Shown here: positions 26,115-34,020 of the stretch, piece after piece
How the letters are laid out: each line of letters opens with the position of its first letter
How positions within the stretch are numbered: position 1 is the first letter of the stretch
Virus record (IMG/VR): IMGVR_UViG_3300047470_000395
Span: 61,781-125,780 of that record
From: a virus
Length of the DNA: 64,000 nt
Strand: one strand, 5' to 3'
Notes under the pieces: generated by a model
What the model was told of the DNA's origin: nothing
Seen by the model: the letters and a program-made list of their open reading frames with translations, nothing else
Databases searched by the model: none
Made by a program: the position numbers and the translations under genes

Positions 26115-27245
26115 TCAGCAAGGCTGCGGCACCCGGGCGCACGCCGGGCACAGGTCGCCCTCGGCCTCGACGGGGCGGCCGCACGCCCCCTGCATGCCCT
26201 CGCACTCGTACCGGCGCCGGACCACCGCGTCGCTGCCCGCGGTGTACTGGCGGGGCATCGGGGTCTCGCGGTCCTGGTAGTCGGCGCTGCCGTCGCCCCA
26301 GGTTCGCCGCGGGCCGGGCACGGGCGTGACGAGGAGCTCGCGCAACCGCCCCGCGATCACGGCGCCTACCGTCTTCTGCAGCGGGTCGGGCAGGGGGCGG
26401 GCCAGCCACGGCCACAGCGTCTTGACGTCCCACCCGAGGCGGAACAGCTCGTCGACGACCATGCCCTGATCGGCCAGCACCTTGCCAGCGAGCACCAGCT
26501 CCGGCAGCTCCTGCCCGAGGGCCTGGAGGAACCGCACTCCCTCGGTCAGTTCGATCTCTGCCCGGGGGGACTTCTTGCCGTCCGTCCCTCCCTCCGTTCC
26601 GGGGGCAGCCGTGGAACCTACGGAGGGATGGACGGTTCCCTGATGGTTCTGTGGTGGATCACTGACGGTTAGGGGCTCAACCTGACCCGACCCCGGGCTC
26701 AACTTGGGGGGGAGGTCGGGCTCATCTTGATCCGGGGTCGGGCTCATCTTGAGCTCAGGGTCGGGCTCATCTTGACCCCTCAGCAGGTCAGAGGGGGTGT
26801 CGGGGTTGTCCACAGGGTCGGGCTCATCTTGAGCCATCACCTGGTCAGCGCCCTGTGCGGCGCCCTTCGCCGCCTTCCGCTTCTTCTGCGGCAGGGGGGC
26901 GTCGGCGTCGAAAGTGATCCGCTCGATGACGTTGTCGTCGTAGTCCGTGGGCTTGCGCTTCATCTGGGCCAGGAGCTCGAGGTTCACGCGCGTCAGGTTG
27001 GTGATGGGCTCGCCCGTCTTCGGGTCGAGGCGCCGCTGGGAGGCGATCAGCCTCTTCTCCACCAGCTTCTTCTTCACGCGCTTGACCGTGGCCGGGGACG
27101 TCCCGCAGTCGTCGGCAAGGCGCTGCTGGCCCGGCCAGCAGTACCCGTGATCGTCGGTCCTGTTGCAGTACGCGATCAGGAGCAGCTTCTCGGGTCCGTC
27201 CAGGCCTTCGGCCTCAAGCACCATGGAGATGTGCTTGATGGTCAC
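26115..27245 (-). CDS. Winged-helix protein with Cys-rich tail, replication or regulatory type
   Basis: 376 residues from a GTG that overlaps the upstream stop (GTGA). The N-terminal 75 residues are a winged helix (GPEKLLLIAYCNRTDDHGYCWPGQQRLADDCGTSPATVKRVKKKLVEKRLIAS), like plasmid/phage helix-turn-helix replication proteins. The middle is acidic with repeated DEPDP motifs (about 150-205) and disordered; the last 40 residues hold Cys pairs (YECEGMQGACG...CPACA) that could bind zinc. It is coupled to the small winged-helix gene upstream, the same pairing as at 16.9-18.2 kb. Confidence 0.75.
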   Translation of the reverse strand: MTIKHISMVLEAEGLDGPEKLLLIAYCNRTDDHGYCWPGQQRLADDCGTSPATVKRVKKKLVEKRLIASQRRLDPKTGEPITNLTRVNLELLAQMKRKPTDYDDNVIERITFDADAPLPQKKRKAAKGAAQGADQVMAQDEPDPVDNPDTPSDLLRGQDEPDPELKMSPTPDQDEPDLPPKLSPGSGQVEPLTVSDPPQNHQGTVHPSVGSTAAPGTEGGTDGKKSPRAEIELTEGVRFLQALGQELPELVLAGKVLADQGMVVDELFRLGWDVKTLWPWLARPLPDPLQKTVGAVIAGRLRELLVTPVPGPRRTWGDGSADYQDRETPMPRQYTAGSDAVVRRRYECEGMQGACGRPVEAEGDLCPACARVPQPC

Positions 27246-27535
27246 GCCTGACCCCCCTGGGCGCCGTCGCGGTCGAGGGTCACGCGGTAGGCCGAGCAGA
27301 CGCCGGCGACGTCGCGATGAGCGATCCGCTCGAGGAGGCGCTCCTCGCGGAGCCGTCGGACCACCCGGTTGACGGTGGTCGGGCTCGTGTTGGTGCGCTG
27401 GGCGAGGTTGGCGACGCTCGTGAAGGCCATGCCGTCGGCGTCGGCGAACTGGGCGAGCTGAATCAGCACCAGGCGCTCGACGGGGCGGAGGTCGGCGGGC
27501 GTGTCCAGTGCGAGGCCGACGTGGGTGATGCTCAT
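27242..27535 (-). CDS. Small winged-helix regulator
   Basis: 97 residues from the ATG at 27535; the longer frame upstream has no RBS. MSITHVGLALDTPADLRPVERLVLIQLAQFADADGMAF, then SVANLAQRTNTSPTTVNRVVRRLREERLLERIA, is a MarR/GntR-like winged helix. The RBS region (agagagatccc) can pair with CTCTCT just upstream, so its translation may be controlled. Overlaps the next gene by 4 bases. Confidence 0.75.
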   Translation of the reverse strand: MSITHVGLALDTPADLRPVERLVLIQLAQFADADGMAFTSVANLAQRTNTSPTTVNRVVRRLREERLLERIAHRDVAGVCSAYRVTLDRDGAQGGQA

Positions 27536-27792
27536 GGGATCTCTCTCTATTGGACAGAGAGGGAGGAACTGGGGCACCGCGGGTATCACAGACTGGCGAG
27601 GAACGATGGGGTCCGCGCCGAGCTGCCTGTATGCTCGATGCCAAGCAGTCCCTACCCCCTTTGGCGAGGACCGGGTAGGAAGTTGGGGCGTCAACCGGGC
27701 CAGGTTGATGCCCCTTCTGCGTGTCTGCCGCTACTTTCGGTGTTGGCGATCACACCTTACACCTGCGTCATCCGAACGGTAGGATGGTTGGC
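27536..27792. promoter_or_regulatory. Divergent intergenic region
   Basis: 257 bp between the leftward winged-helix pair and the rightward toxin-antitoxin pair; no gene seen. Contains a CTCTCT/AGAGAG hairpin near 27541-27561 over the leftward RBS and the antitoxin promoter at 27757-27785. Confidence 0.55.
27757..27785 (+). promoter_or_regulatory. Sigma-70-type promoter, leaderless start
   Basis: TTACAC (27757-27762), 17 bases, TAGGAT (27780-27785). Transcription should begin about 27792, adjacent to the ATG at 27793, giving a leaderless mRNA. Confidence 0.75.
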
Positions 27793-28023
27793 ATGACGAC
27801 ACCGAAGACGCCGGCCAGGAGCAAGGTCAGCATTACGTTGCCCTATGACCTCGAGCAGCGCGCGAAGGCGGCGGGCGGTAACAACTTCTCCGCCTTTGTG
27901 GAGCAGGCGCTCGAGGAAAAGCTCGTGGCTGACGGCATGTTGGAGTACCAGCGGCTCCGCCACAGCGACCCACTCGACGACGTCTTCGAGGCGCTCGAGG
28001 CCGACCTCGGGGAAGCCGCGTGA
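27793..28023 (+). CDS. Ribbon-helix-helix antitoxin (MazE-like)
   Basis: 76 residues. SKVSITLPYDLEQRAKAAGGNNFSAFVEQALEEKLVADG is a ribbon-helix-helix DNA-binding unit (beta strand plus two helices), and the acidic C-terminus (DPLDDVFEALEADLGEAA) should wrap the toxin. The start ATG sits at the predicted transcription start, so the message is leaderless. Overlaps the toxin gene by 4 bases. Probably autoregulates its own promoter. Confidence 0.85.
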   Translation: MTTPKTPARSKVSITLPYDLEQRAKAAGGNNFSAFVEQALEEKLVADGMLEYQRLRHSDPLDDVFEALEADLGEAA

Positions 28024-28337
28024 CCGAGATCCAGCGGGGGGCGGTGTGGCGTGTGCCCACCGTGGGCCGGGACCGGACCGTCCTGGTCATCGAGAACAAC
28101 GCCGTGATCCGGCTGCACCCGGGCGGCATCCTGTGCGCCGTCATCCAGGAAGCCGAGGACGCGAGGGACACCCTGGTCACTGTTCCCATCGAGCATCCAG
28201 TGCGCGGCGTCGTCATGGCCCCCGACATCGCCGCCTTCCGGCCTCAACGCTTCGAACAGGGCAAGTTCGAGGGCTACATCTCGGCCGCGGACATGGAGCG
28301 CGTTGAGCGCGCCGTCCGTGCGGTGCTCGACCTGTAG
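28020..28337 (+). CDS. MazF/PemK-family toxin
   Basis: 105 residues from a GTG in a GTGA overlap with the antitoxin stop. EIQRGAVWRVPTVGRDRTVLVIENNAV and TLVTVPIEHPVRGVVMAPDIAAF match the MazF beta-barrel core (RG.VW...; later the P-I/V-E-strand). MazF enzymes cut mRNA at short sites. The pair probably stabilises the element or responds to infection. Length is usual for the family; the usual K-R-P.-V.VVS loop is altered to GRDRTVLVIEN. Confidence 0.75.
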   Translation: MTEIQRGAVWRVPTVGRDRTVLVIENNAVIRLHPGGILCAVIQEAEDARDTLVTVPIEHPVRGVVMAPDIAAFRPQRFEQGKFEGYISAADMERVERAVRAVLDL

Positions 28338-28355
28338 GCCCGAGCTCTTCGCGCG

Positions 28356-28379
28356 CCCCCCGCCAACTCCGGCCGGGGG
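28356..28379. terminator. Hairpin between convergent genes
   Basis: CCCCCCGCC and GGCCGGGGG pair around AACTCC with one mismatch. Lies between the toxin stop (28337) and the stop of the leftward gene (28385). Confidence 0.45.
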
Positions 28380-28384
28380 TGTTG

Positions 28385-28834
28385 TCATGCCGGGACCGCG
28401 GCCCAGGTGACCCGGCCGCCGTGGTCGCCCGCGTACTGCCCCACCTCGGACGCGACGCGGCGCACCAGGTACAGGCCCGGCTCCTCCTCCGACGCGGGCA
28501 GGGTGCGGTCCATGTCTCCCACGGACACCGTGACGTGGGCCCCGTCGAACGCGATGGCGCACACCAGGTCGATGCCTGCCCTGTGACGGGCGGTGACGTC
28601 TACCAACTCCGTAAGGACAGCCTGGACGGCTGCACACGTCTCCTCAGCACCGGGCGTCCCGCCCAAGAAGCGAGGCAGCGACATCGCCACCACCGCGCCG
28701 GCCTGCTTCATCGCCTCAACGGGCGTCGCTTCCGGCCCGATGACGAAGTCAACACGGCTTTCCACGGCGCTAGCCCACGGGGCCAACGGGGTCCCGTGTA
28801 CCGGCAGTGCGCGTTCCGGATGCGAAGTCGTCAT
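28385..28834 (-). CDS. ATP-binding (HATPase-like) regulatory protein
   Basis: 149 residues. AVQAVLTELVDVTARH resembles the HATPase N-box region (usual ELVTNAVRH, here without the Asn), and VSVGDMDRTLP plus EEEPGLYLVRRVASEVGQYAGDHGGRVTWAAV resembles the G1/G2 region and the C-terminal strand of Streptomyces anti-sigma-type ATP-binding proteins. Degenerate motifs make kinase activity uncertain. Faces the XRE gene with a shared regulatory region between. Confidence 0.6.
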   Translation of the reverse strand: MTTSHPERALPVHGTPLAPWASAVESRVDFVIGPEATPVEAMKQAGAVVAMSLPRFLGGTPGAEETCAAVQAVLTELVDVTARHRAGIDLVCAIAFDGAHVTVSVGDMDRTLPASEEEPGLYLVRRVASEVGQYAGDHGGRVTWAAVPA

Positions 28835-29041
28835 TCCTGTCCGTCCCGTTGTGGGCGACCATGTTCGAACCTTCGTTCGAAACCCATCATGCCGGAAGAG
28901 GTGTCGATGCGCTCCTGTGAAAAGGCAGCGTCGGCCCCGCTCGTTCCGGATCCATCTCAGTTGCTACTGTCTGCGTAACCATTACTCAACCCTGTGCCAC
29001 AGTCAACTGATGTTGATGGCAGAAACGAGAGGAACGGCACC
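28835..29041. promoter_or_regulatory. Divergent regulatory region
   Basis: 207 bp without a gene. Holds a GTTCGAA repeat pair at 28863-28883 and a TCAAC-tgat-GTTGA palindrome at 29003-29016, plausible operators for the XRE regulator starting at 29042. Confidence 0.55.
28863..28883. promoter_or_regulatory. GTTCGAA operator-like pair
   Basis: GTTCGAAC-cttc-GTTCGAAA: two palindromic TTCGAA cores 12 bases apart (about one helical turn), in the divergent promoter region. Confidence 0.5.
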
Positions 29042-29671
29042 GTGACCGATGCAGACGCGACACCGACACACCGGGCAGCCGCCGACGCAGGCGCCGCTCT
29101 CGGGGGCTCGTTCGCCGACCGGCTCGACTACCTGTGCAGGAACGACCCGCGAGGGCCGTTCAGCAACGACCAGGTGGCCGCGATGCTGGCGGAAGCGAAC
29201 TTGCCCACGGCTTCCGGGACGTACGTCTGGCAGCTAAGAAGCGGCCGCCGAGATAACCCCACCAAGCACCACATCGAAGGCTTCGCCAGGCTGTTCGGCG
29301 TACCGGTGACGTACTTCTTCGAGGACACCACCGCGCAAGCCGTGAACAAGCTCCTGGCCATGCTCAACGACCTCAAAGCGAAACAGGGAGTCACACCGGA
29401 GCAGCTTCATACCCAACTCGAGTCGCTGAGCCGCCTCCTGGAATCCGGCGTCACCGCGGAGGAGGTCATTACCCAGCTCGAGACCCTGAACCGGCTCAAT
29501 GAGGCGGGCGTCACCCTGGATACCTTGAACCGTTTCGAGGACGCGGGCGTCACAAACATCGCGATGCGCGCCGTCGGCCTCTCCGAACAAGGCCTCATCG
29601 CCGCCGCGGCCATGCTCGACCAGGTCCGTCGTCTCGAAGGACTGCCCGAGTCCAAGCATGATCAGCCCTGA
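29042..29671 (+). CDS. XRE-family HTH regulator (EspR-like)
   Basis: 209 residues from the GTG at 29042, preceded by gagaggaacggcacc. Residues 20-95 form the XRE fold (ADRLDYLCRNDPRGPFSNDQVAAMLAEANLPTASGTYVWQLRSGRRDNPTKHHIEGFARLFGVPVTYFFED). The C-terminal half consists of short repeats with GVT....L..L..L, a likely oligomerisation arm. First gene of a four-gene cluster (regulator, peptidase-like protein, membrane protein, amidase) that I know in Streptomyces chromosomes. Confidence 0.85.
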   Translation: MTDADATPTHRAAADAGAALGGSFADRLDYLCRNDPRGPFSNDQVAAMLAEANLPTASGTYVWQLRSGRRDNPTKHHIEGFARLFGVPVTYFFEDTTAQAVNKLLAMLNDLKAKQGVTPEQLHTQLESLSRLLESGVTAEEVITQLETLNRLNEAGVTLDTLNRFEDAGVTNIAMRAVGLSEQGLIAAAAMLDQVRRLEGLPESKHDQP

Positions 29672-29714
29672 ACCCACCGTGGCCTCTGCCGCACAACCCT
29701 CGGGGAGACCGTCC

Positions 29715-30257
29715 ATGCTGCGCCGCCGCCGTCGACACAACGACGACACCAGCGACCCCGTACGCCGAAACTGCCGTGACTTCGTCCGCGGCCTGCAGCT
29801 CCCTGCCGCCGCCAACGTCCGGGAACTGCGGCCGTTCATGGAGAAGCACATCGGCCAGCCGATACGCCTCCAGCCCGCCGAGGTCGGCGAGTCCGTCCCC
29901 TGCGGCATGTGGATCTCCACCAGCACGGTGAGTTACATCTTCTTCGACCCAGAGACCAGCCCGGCACACCAAGACCACATCATCGGGCACGAATTCGCCC
30001 ACATGCTCAAGGGCCACCGCGGTTCAACAACGCTGCCCAGGCCCGCCGCCGGCGGGCTTCTCGGTCTCCTCGACCCCGCGCTGGTCAAGTCCGTCCTGGG
30101 CCGCACTGACTACACCGAGCACGACGAGCAGGAAGCCGAGATGGTCGGCTCCTTCCTCAAGGCACACACCAACTCCTACCGCCCTCCGGCCCGGAGCGAA
30201 CAGGCGGACCGCATCACGCGCACACTGCTGCGCGGCACACCCCAAGAGAGACCGTGA
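29715..30257 (+). CDS. ParH-like / ImmA-IrrE-type metallopeptidase-like protein
   Basis: 180 residues from the ATG at 29715, chosen because gggg-agaccgtcc supplies an RBS and homologues start MLRRRRR-like; an ATG at 29658 would overlap the regulator gene. HEFAH at about residues 93-97 is an HEXXH zinc site, preceded by PCGMWISTSTVSYIFFDPETSPAHQDHII. In phage and TA systems such proteins cleave a cognate XRE regulator, here the gene upstream. Overlaps the next gene by 4 bases. Confidence 0.75.
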   Translation: MLRRRRRHNDDTSDPVRRNCRDFVRGLQLPAAANVRELRPFMEKHIGQPIRLQPAEVGESVPCGMWISTSTVSYIFFDPETSPAHQDHIIGHEFAHMLKGHRGSTTLPRPAAGGLLGLLDPALVKSVLGRTDYTEHDEQEAEMVGSFLKAHTNSYRPPARSEQADRITRTLLRGTPQERP

Positions 30258-31462
30258 AAGACATCCTGCACCCCCTGTGCCTGGTCATCGCCAGCGCGGG
30301 CTTCCTCGTCCTCCTGCGAGACCTCAAGCGTGACCGGCGCGACCGCGCCCTGGTCGCTCTCGCCGCATCGTTTCTGACCTCCGCCCTCAGCTACGCGGTG
30401 TCCATCACATGGGTGTGGGTGCGTGTCGACCAATTCTTCGGAGTCCCGAACATCGTCGTGCCGATAGCCCAGAGTTTCGTGATTCTGGTGCTGGCACTCC
30501 AGAGCAGCGTCCTCGCGTACTGGTCGAAACCGCCAGAGGAGGCCAGCCGCCGCTCCCGCCACCTGCTCATCACCGGCGCGGTCGTGATCGTCGGCATGAC
30601 GGTGCTGTTCGTCCTGCTCACCCCGGCCACCCAGCGGCCAGTCGGTTTCGCGAACTACTACGCCCATGACCCCGCGTACCAGGCGTATGCGCTGCTCTAC
30701 TTCGGCACGTACACGGTCGCTGAAATCTACCTGGCCCGCGCCTGCTGGAAGTACGCCCGCGAAGTCAGCGACCCGTGGATCAGCCGGGGCCTGCGCCTCG
30801 TCACCGTCGGCGCCCTCATCACCCTCGGCTACAGCGGAATCCGCATCGCCGCCGTCGTCGGCGCCAGCGCCGGATTCAGCGTTGATCAACTCAACGACTT
30901 CGCTTGGGCCTGCGGCGACATCGGCGCCACCCTCACCCAAGTCGGCTACTTCATACCCATCGTCGCCACCCGCACCACGGCCACCATCGCGTGGCACCTG
31001 GAACACCACCGGTACCAGCGCCTTGAAAACCTGTGGCAGGCCATGGCGGACGCCGAGCCGAGCATCGTCCTAGAGCAGCCCATCGACGCCTCCGAAGCAC
31101 GGCGCCAACGCCGCTCCGTCGCCTTCGAGCTGTACCGGCGAACCGTCGAGATCCGTGACGGGCAGATCGAGCTCCGCCCCTACCTCGACCCGGCTGCCCG
31201 TGAGGAAGCCGAGCGCCGCCGCCGCGCCTGGTGGCGCTCGAGCGCGCAGTTCGCCGCGGCAGTGACCGCGGACCAGATCCACGCCGCACTCGTCCAGAAG
31301 CAGCACGCGACGGTAGACGAACCGGCTTCCTACGCTGACGCGAACCTGAACACCTCCACCACCAGGAAAGAGCTTCGCCACCTCGCCCGCGTGGCGGCCT
31401 ACTTCACCCCGCCGGCCGCACGCGAGTCGAAGCCGCAAAGCGCCACAGGAGCCCGTACTTGA
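30254..31462 (+). CDS. MAB_1171c-type seven-helix membrane protein (putative transporter)
   Basis: 402 residues from a GTG in a GTGA overlap. Seven hydrophobic helices cover about residues 4-24, 33-56, 64-90, 103-125, 145-166, 180-208 and 215-240; the last 160 residues are a soluble, Arg/Glu-rich domain (YRRTVEIRDGQIELRPYL). The layout matches the MAB_1171c family found in Streptomyces next to XRE and ParH-like genes. Substrate unknown. Confidence 0.75.
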   Translation: MKDILHPLCLVIASAGFLVLLRDLKRDRRDRALVALAASFLTSALSYAVSITWVWVRVDQFFGVPNIVVPIAQSFVILVLALQSSVLAYWSKPPEEASRRSRHLLITGAVVIVGMTVLFVLLTPATQRPVGFANYYAHDPAYQAYALLYFGTYTVAEIYLARACWKYAREVSDPWISRGLRLVTVGALITLGYSGIRIAAVVGASAGFSVDQLNDFAWACGDIGATLTQVGYFIPIVATRTTATIAWHLEHHRYQRLENLWQAMADAEPSIVLEQPIDASEARRQRRSVAFELYRRTVEIRDGQIELRPYLDPAAREEAERRRRAWWRSSAQFAAAVTADQIHAALVQKQHATVDEPASYADANLNTSTTRKELRHLARVAAYFTPPAARESKPQSATGART

Positions 31463-33042
31463 ACCGCCGCACCCTGCTTGCTGCCGCCGCGACGACCGTC
31501 GCCGCGGCCTCCCTGCCGAACATGGCACACGCCGCCGACGCGACAGACGCGACCAGCGCAAAGGACGTCATGAGCACCACCGCGCCCTACCAGTCCTCCG
31601 CACGCGCACAACTCAAGGCGCTGCGCTATCGGCAGATCACCGCCCGCTCGCTGCTCGACCAGACGCTCGCGCACCTGGCGCAAGTCAATCCCGACCTCAA
31701 CGCCGTGGTGACGCTCGACATCGACGGCGCCCGAGCAGCGGCCGACGCCGCCGACCGTCACCTCGAGACCACCGGCACCACCCTCGGCCCTCTCCACGGC
31801 CTGCCCATCACCGTCAAGGACGCCCTCGAGACCAAGGGCATGCGCACCACCTGTGGGTCCACCAGCCTGACCGACCACGTCCCCGACCAGGACGCCGACG
31901 TCGTCGCCCTGCTGCGCGCGGCCGGCGCCATCATCATCGGCAAGACCAACGTGCCGACCATGTGCCAGGACATCCAGACGTCGAACCCGATCTTCGGCAA
32001 GACGAAGAACCCGTTCGACGCGTCCAAGACCCCAGGCGGCTCCTCCGGCGGCCCGGCCGTGGCTGTCGCCGCGGGCCTCACCGCGCTGGAAGTCGGCTCC
32101 GACCTCGCCGGGTCCCTGCGCCTCCCGGCCGCGTACTGCGGCGTCTACGCCCTGCGCACGTCCCGCGGTGCCGCGCCGATCGTGCCGACCCGCGGCCACA
32201 TCCCGCGGCCGCCGGGCTGGCTCACCAGCTCCGACATGATCACCCTTGGCCCGATCGCCCGCACGGCCGCGGACCTTGACGTCCTCCTGGACGTAATCGC
32301 CGCCCCGGCCCCGGCCGATGGCGCCGCCTGGAGGATCGACCTCCCGGCACCGAAGTTCACCAGCCTGAGCCAGTACCGCGTCGGTATATGGGCAGATGAC
32401 GACTACTGCCGGGTCGACTCCGCCACCCGTGACCTCCTCGACCAGGTCGCCCGGCTCGTCCGCGGCGCCGGCGCCACCGTCGACGACAGCTCCCGGCCCG
32501 TCGACTTCGCCGCTAGCGACAAGCTGTTCCAGCGCCTGATGTACGCCACGGCGTCCGCGTCCGCGAGCGACGAGTCGTTCGCTGCCGACGTCAAGGCGGC
32601 CGATGGGCTCGCCGACGACGACCCCAGCGCCCTTTACCTCAAGTCCCGCACCATGCGGCATCGTGATTGGGCGCGCGCCGACGAGGACCGGCAGAAGCTC
32701 CGCGGTAAGTGGGCCGACTACTTCGCCGAGCACGACATCCTCATCACGCCGGCGGCGCCGACCGCGGCCGTCGACGACCAGACGTCCGTCCCATCGCCCC
32801 AGCGGTACATCACCGTCGACGGCGAAAAGCGCTCGTTCTTCGATCAGACGAGCTGGATCAACCTCGCTGGGCCCGTCGGACTGCCCTCGATCGTGGTCCC
32901 GGCCGGGACCACGGAGAACGGCCTGCCGCTCGCCATCCAGATCATCGGCCCGTACCTGTCCGACCGAACCCTGATCGCCGCCGCCCAGCAGCTCGCCCGC
33001 ATCCTCCCGGCCCCTGCCACCCCGCCCGCATTCACCGCCTAA
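31459..33042 (+). CDS. Tat-exported amidase of the amidase signature family
   Basis: 527 residues from a TTG overlapping the upstream stop (TTGA), RBS caggag. N-terminus MNRRTLLAAAATTVAAASLPNMAHA is a twin-arginine signal peptide with AHA cleavage. The catalytic triad is visible: Lys in PITVKDALETKG (about 120), cis-Ser in TPGGSSGGPAV (about 195) and Ser in GSDLAGSLRLPA (about 220). Such enzymes hydrolyse amides outside the membrane. It ends the XRE cluster and looks like lysogen cargo, since it has no role in phage growth. Confidence 0.85.
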   Translation: MNRRTLLAAAATTVAAASLPNMAHAADATDATSAKDVMSTTAPYQSSARAQLKALRYRQITARSLLDQTLAHLAQVNPDLNAVVTLDIDGARAAADAADRHLETTGTTLGPLHGLPITVKDALETKGMRTTCGSTSLTDHVPDQDADVVALLRAAGAIIIGKTNVPTMCQDIQTSNPIFGKTKNPFDASKTPGGSSGGPAVAVAAGLTALEVGSDLAGSLRLPAAYCGVYALRTSRGAAPIVPTRGHIPRPPGWLTSSDMITLGPIARTAADLDVLLDVIAAPAPADGAAWRIDLPAPKFTSLSQYRVGIWADDDYCRVDSATRDLLDQVARLVRGAGATVDDSSRPVDFAASDKLFQRLMYATASASASDESFAADVKAADGLADDDPSALYLKSRTMRHRDWARADEDRQKLRGKWADYFAEHDILITPAAPTAAVDDQTSVPSPQRYITVDGEKRSFFDQTSWINLAGPVGLPSIVVPAGTTENGLPLAIQIIGPYLSDRTLIAAAQQLARILPAPATPPAFTA

Positions 33043-33053
33043 CCAAGATCATT

Positions 33054-33071
33054 CTTGCCCAATTGGGCAAG
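33054..33071. repeat. 18-bp perfect palindrome
   Basis: CTTGCCCAATTGGGCAAG, directly after the amidase stop and about 110 bases upstream of parA. Could be an operator or centromere half-site for the partition genes. Confidence 0.6.
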
Positions 33072-33076
33072 CCCCA

Positions 33077-33105
33077 GGGCCCCGTACGGGTGACGTACGG
33101 GGCCC
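33077..33105 (+). terminator. Hairpin terminator after the amidase
   Basis: GGGCCCCGTAC pairs perfectly with GTACGGGGCCC over a 7-base loop. Confidence 0.75.
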
Positions 33106-33111
33106 TATCAC

Positions 33112-33127
33112 GTACCGGACCCGGTAC
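33112..33127. promoter_or_regulatory. GTACCGG palindrome in parA promoter region
   Basis: GTACCGG-AC-CCGGTAC, perfect arms, 53 bases upstream of the parA start. A GACTAT -10-like element at 33165-33170 predicts a start close to the ATG. Confidence 0.55.
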
Positions 33128-33180
33128 CGATACGGGAGCGCTGCCAGAAACGGGGCGACGGTCTGACTATCGTCCCTCCC

Positions 33181-34020
33181 ATGACGACACCAACAGCCGA
33201 CATCGAGCGGCTCCGGTACGGGCCCTTTACAGGCCCCGCCGATGAGATGCGCATCATCGCGATGTGCAACCAGAAGGGCGGCGTCGGCAAGACGACCACC
33301 ACCATGAACCTCGCCGGCGCGCTCGCCTCCTTCGGAAAGCGCGTTTTGATCGTCGACGGCGACCCCTCGGGAAACCTCACCGACGGGTTCAGGCTCGAGG
33401 GACTCGACGAGGACGAGGGCGATACTCAGGTCGACTGCCTGCTCAAGGGCGCAGACCCGCACCCCCTGGTGGCCAAGCCGTTCGAGAACATCCACGTCCT
33501 GCCGGCCAGCCCGGACATGGTGTTTCTCCCCGCTCGCCTCAGAGAGCGCGGCAACGCGCTGCACGCCCACAAGAAGATGCTCGCCAAGTTCGAGGGTGAG
33601 TACGACTACTGCCTGCTGGACACCCGCCCGGCCATCGACACGGACACCAACTCGATGACCGCGGCCGCGCACGGCGCCCTCATGATGGCCAACACGCACA
33701 AGTGGGCCATGAAGGCCATCGGTTCTCAGCTCGACCAGCACGAATCCATCATGGAAGAACTCGGGCGCACCGACTTCCTTGAAATCGGCATGGTGATCAG
33801 CCTCGCGCTTTACGGACGCGGTGACTTCAACAAGCTGATCCTCAAGCAGCTTCGCCAGCACCCCGACCTGGCGCCCCTGGTAGAGATCCCGTTCCGTGGT
33901 GCCGACCTGGGCGAGGCGGAAGTCGAGGGCAAGCCCGTCCAGATGTACCGGCCGAAGTCCGACACAGCCCAGTACTTCCGCGACATCGCCGTCAAGGGCG
34001 GGCTGGTGGAGGCCGCGTGA
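33181..34020 (+). CDS. parA: ParA-family partition ATPase
   Basis: 279 residues. Deviant Walker A QKGGVGKTTTTMN at about 30-42, switch I-like VDGDPSGN at about 58-65, and Walker B-like YDYCLLDTRP at about 137. The long N-terminal extension (about 22 residues) is typical of plasmid ParAs that lack an HTH. ParA binds nucleoid DNA and moves the ParB-bound replicon, so this element is very likely maintained as a plasmid. Start ATG is close to a GACTAT promoter, so the mRNA may be leaderless. Overlaps its partner by 4 bases. Confidence 0.9.
   Translation: MTTPTADIERLRYGPFTGPADEMRIIAMCNQKGGVGKTTTTMNLAGALASFGKRVLIVDGDPSGNLTDGFRLEGLDEDEGDTQVDCLLKGADPHPLVAKPFENIHVLPASPDMVFLPARLRERGNALHAHKKMLAKFEGEYDYCLLDTRPAIDTDTNSMTAAAHGALMMANTHKWAMKAIGSQLDQHESIMEELGRTDFLEIGMVISLALYGRGDFNKLILKQLRQHPDLAPLVEIPFRGADLGEAEVEGKPVQMYRPKSDTAQYFRDIAVKGGLVEAA

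Noticed and set aside
28863-28883. Possible tRNA T-loop (GTTCGAAC)
   Set aside because: The palindromic repeat has no acceptor or anticodon arms around it; no tRNA gene was seen anywhere in the window.
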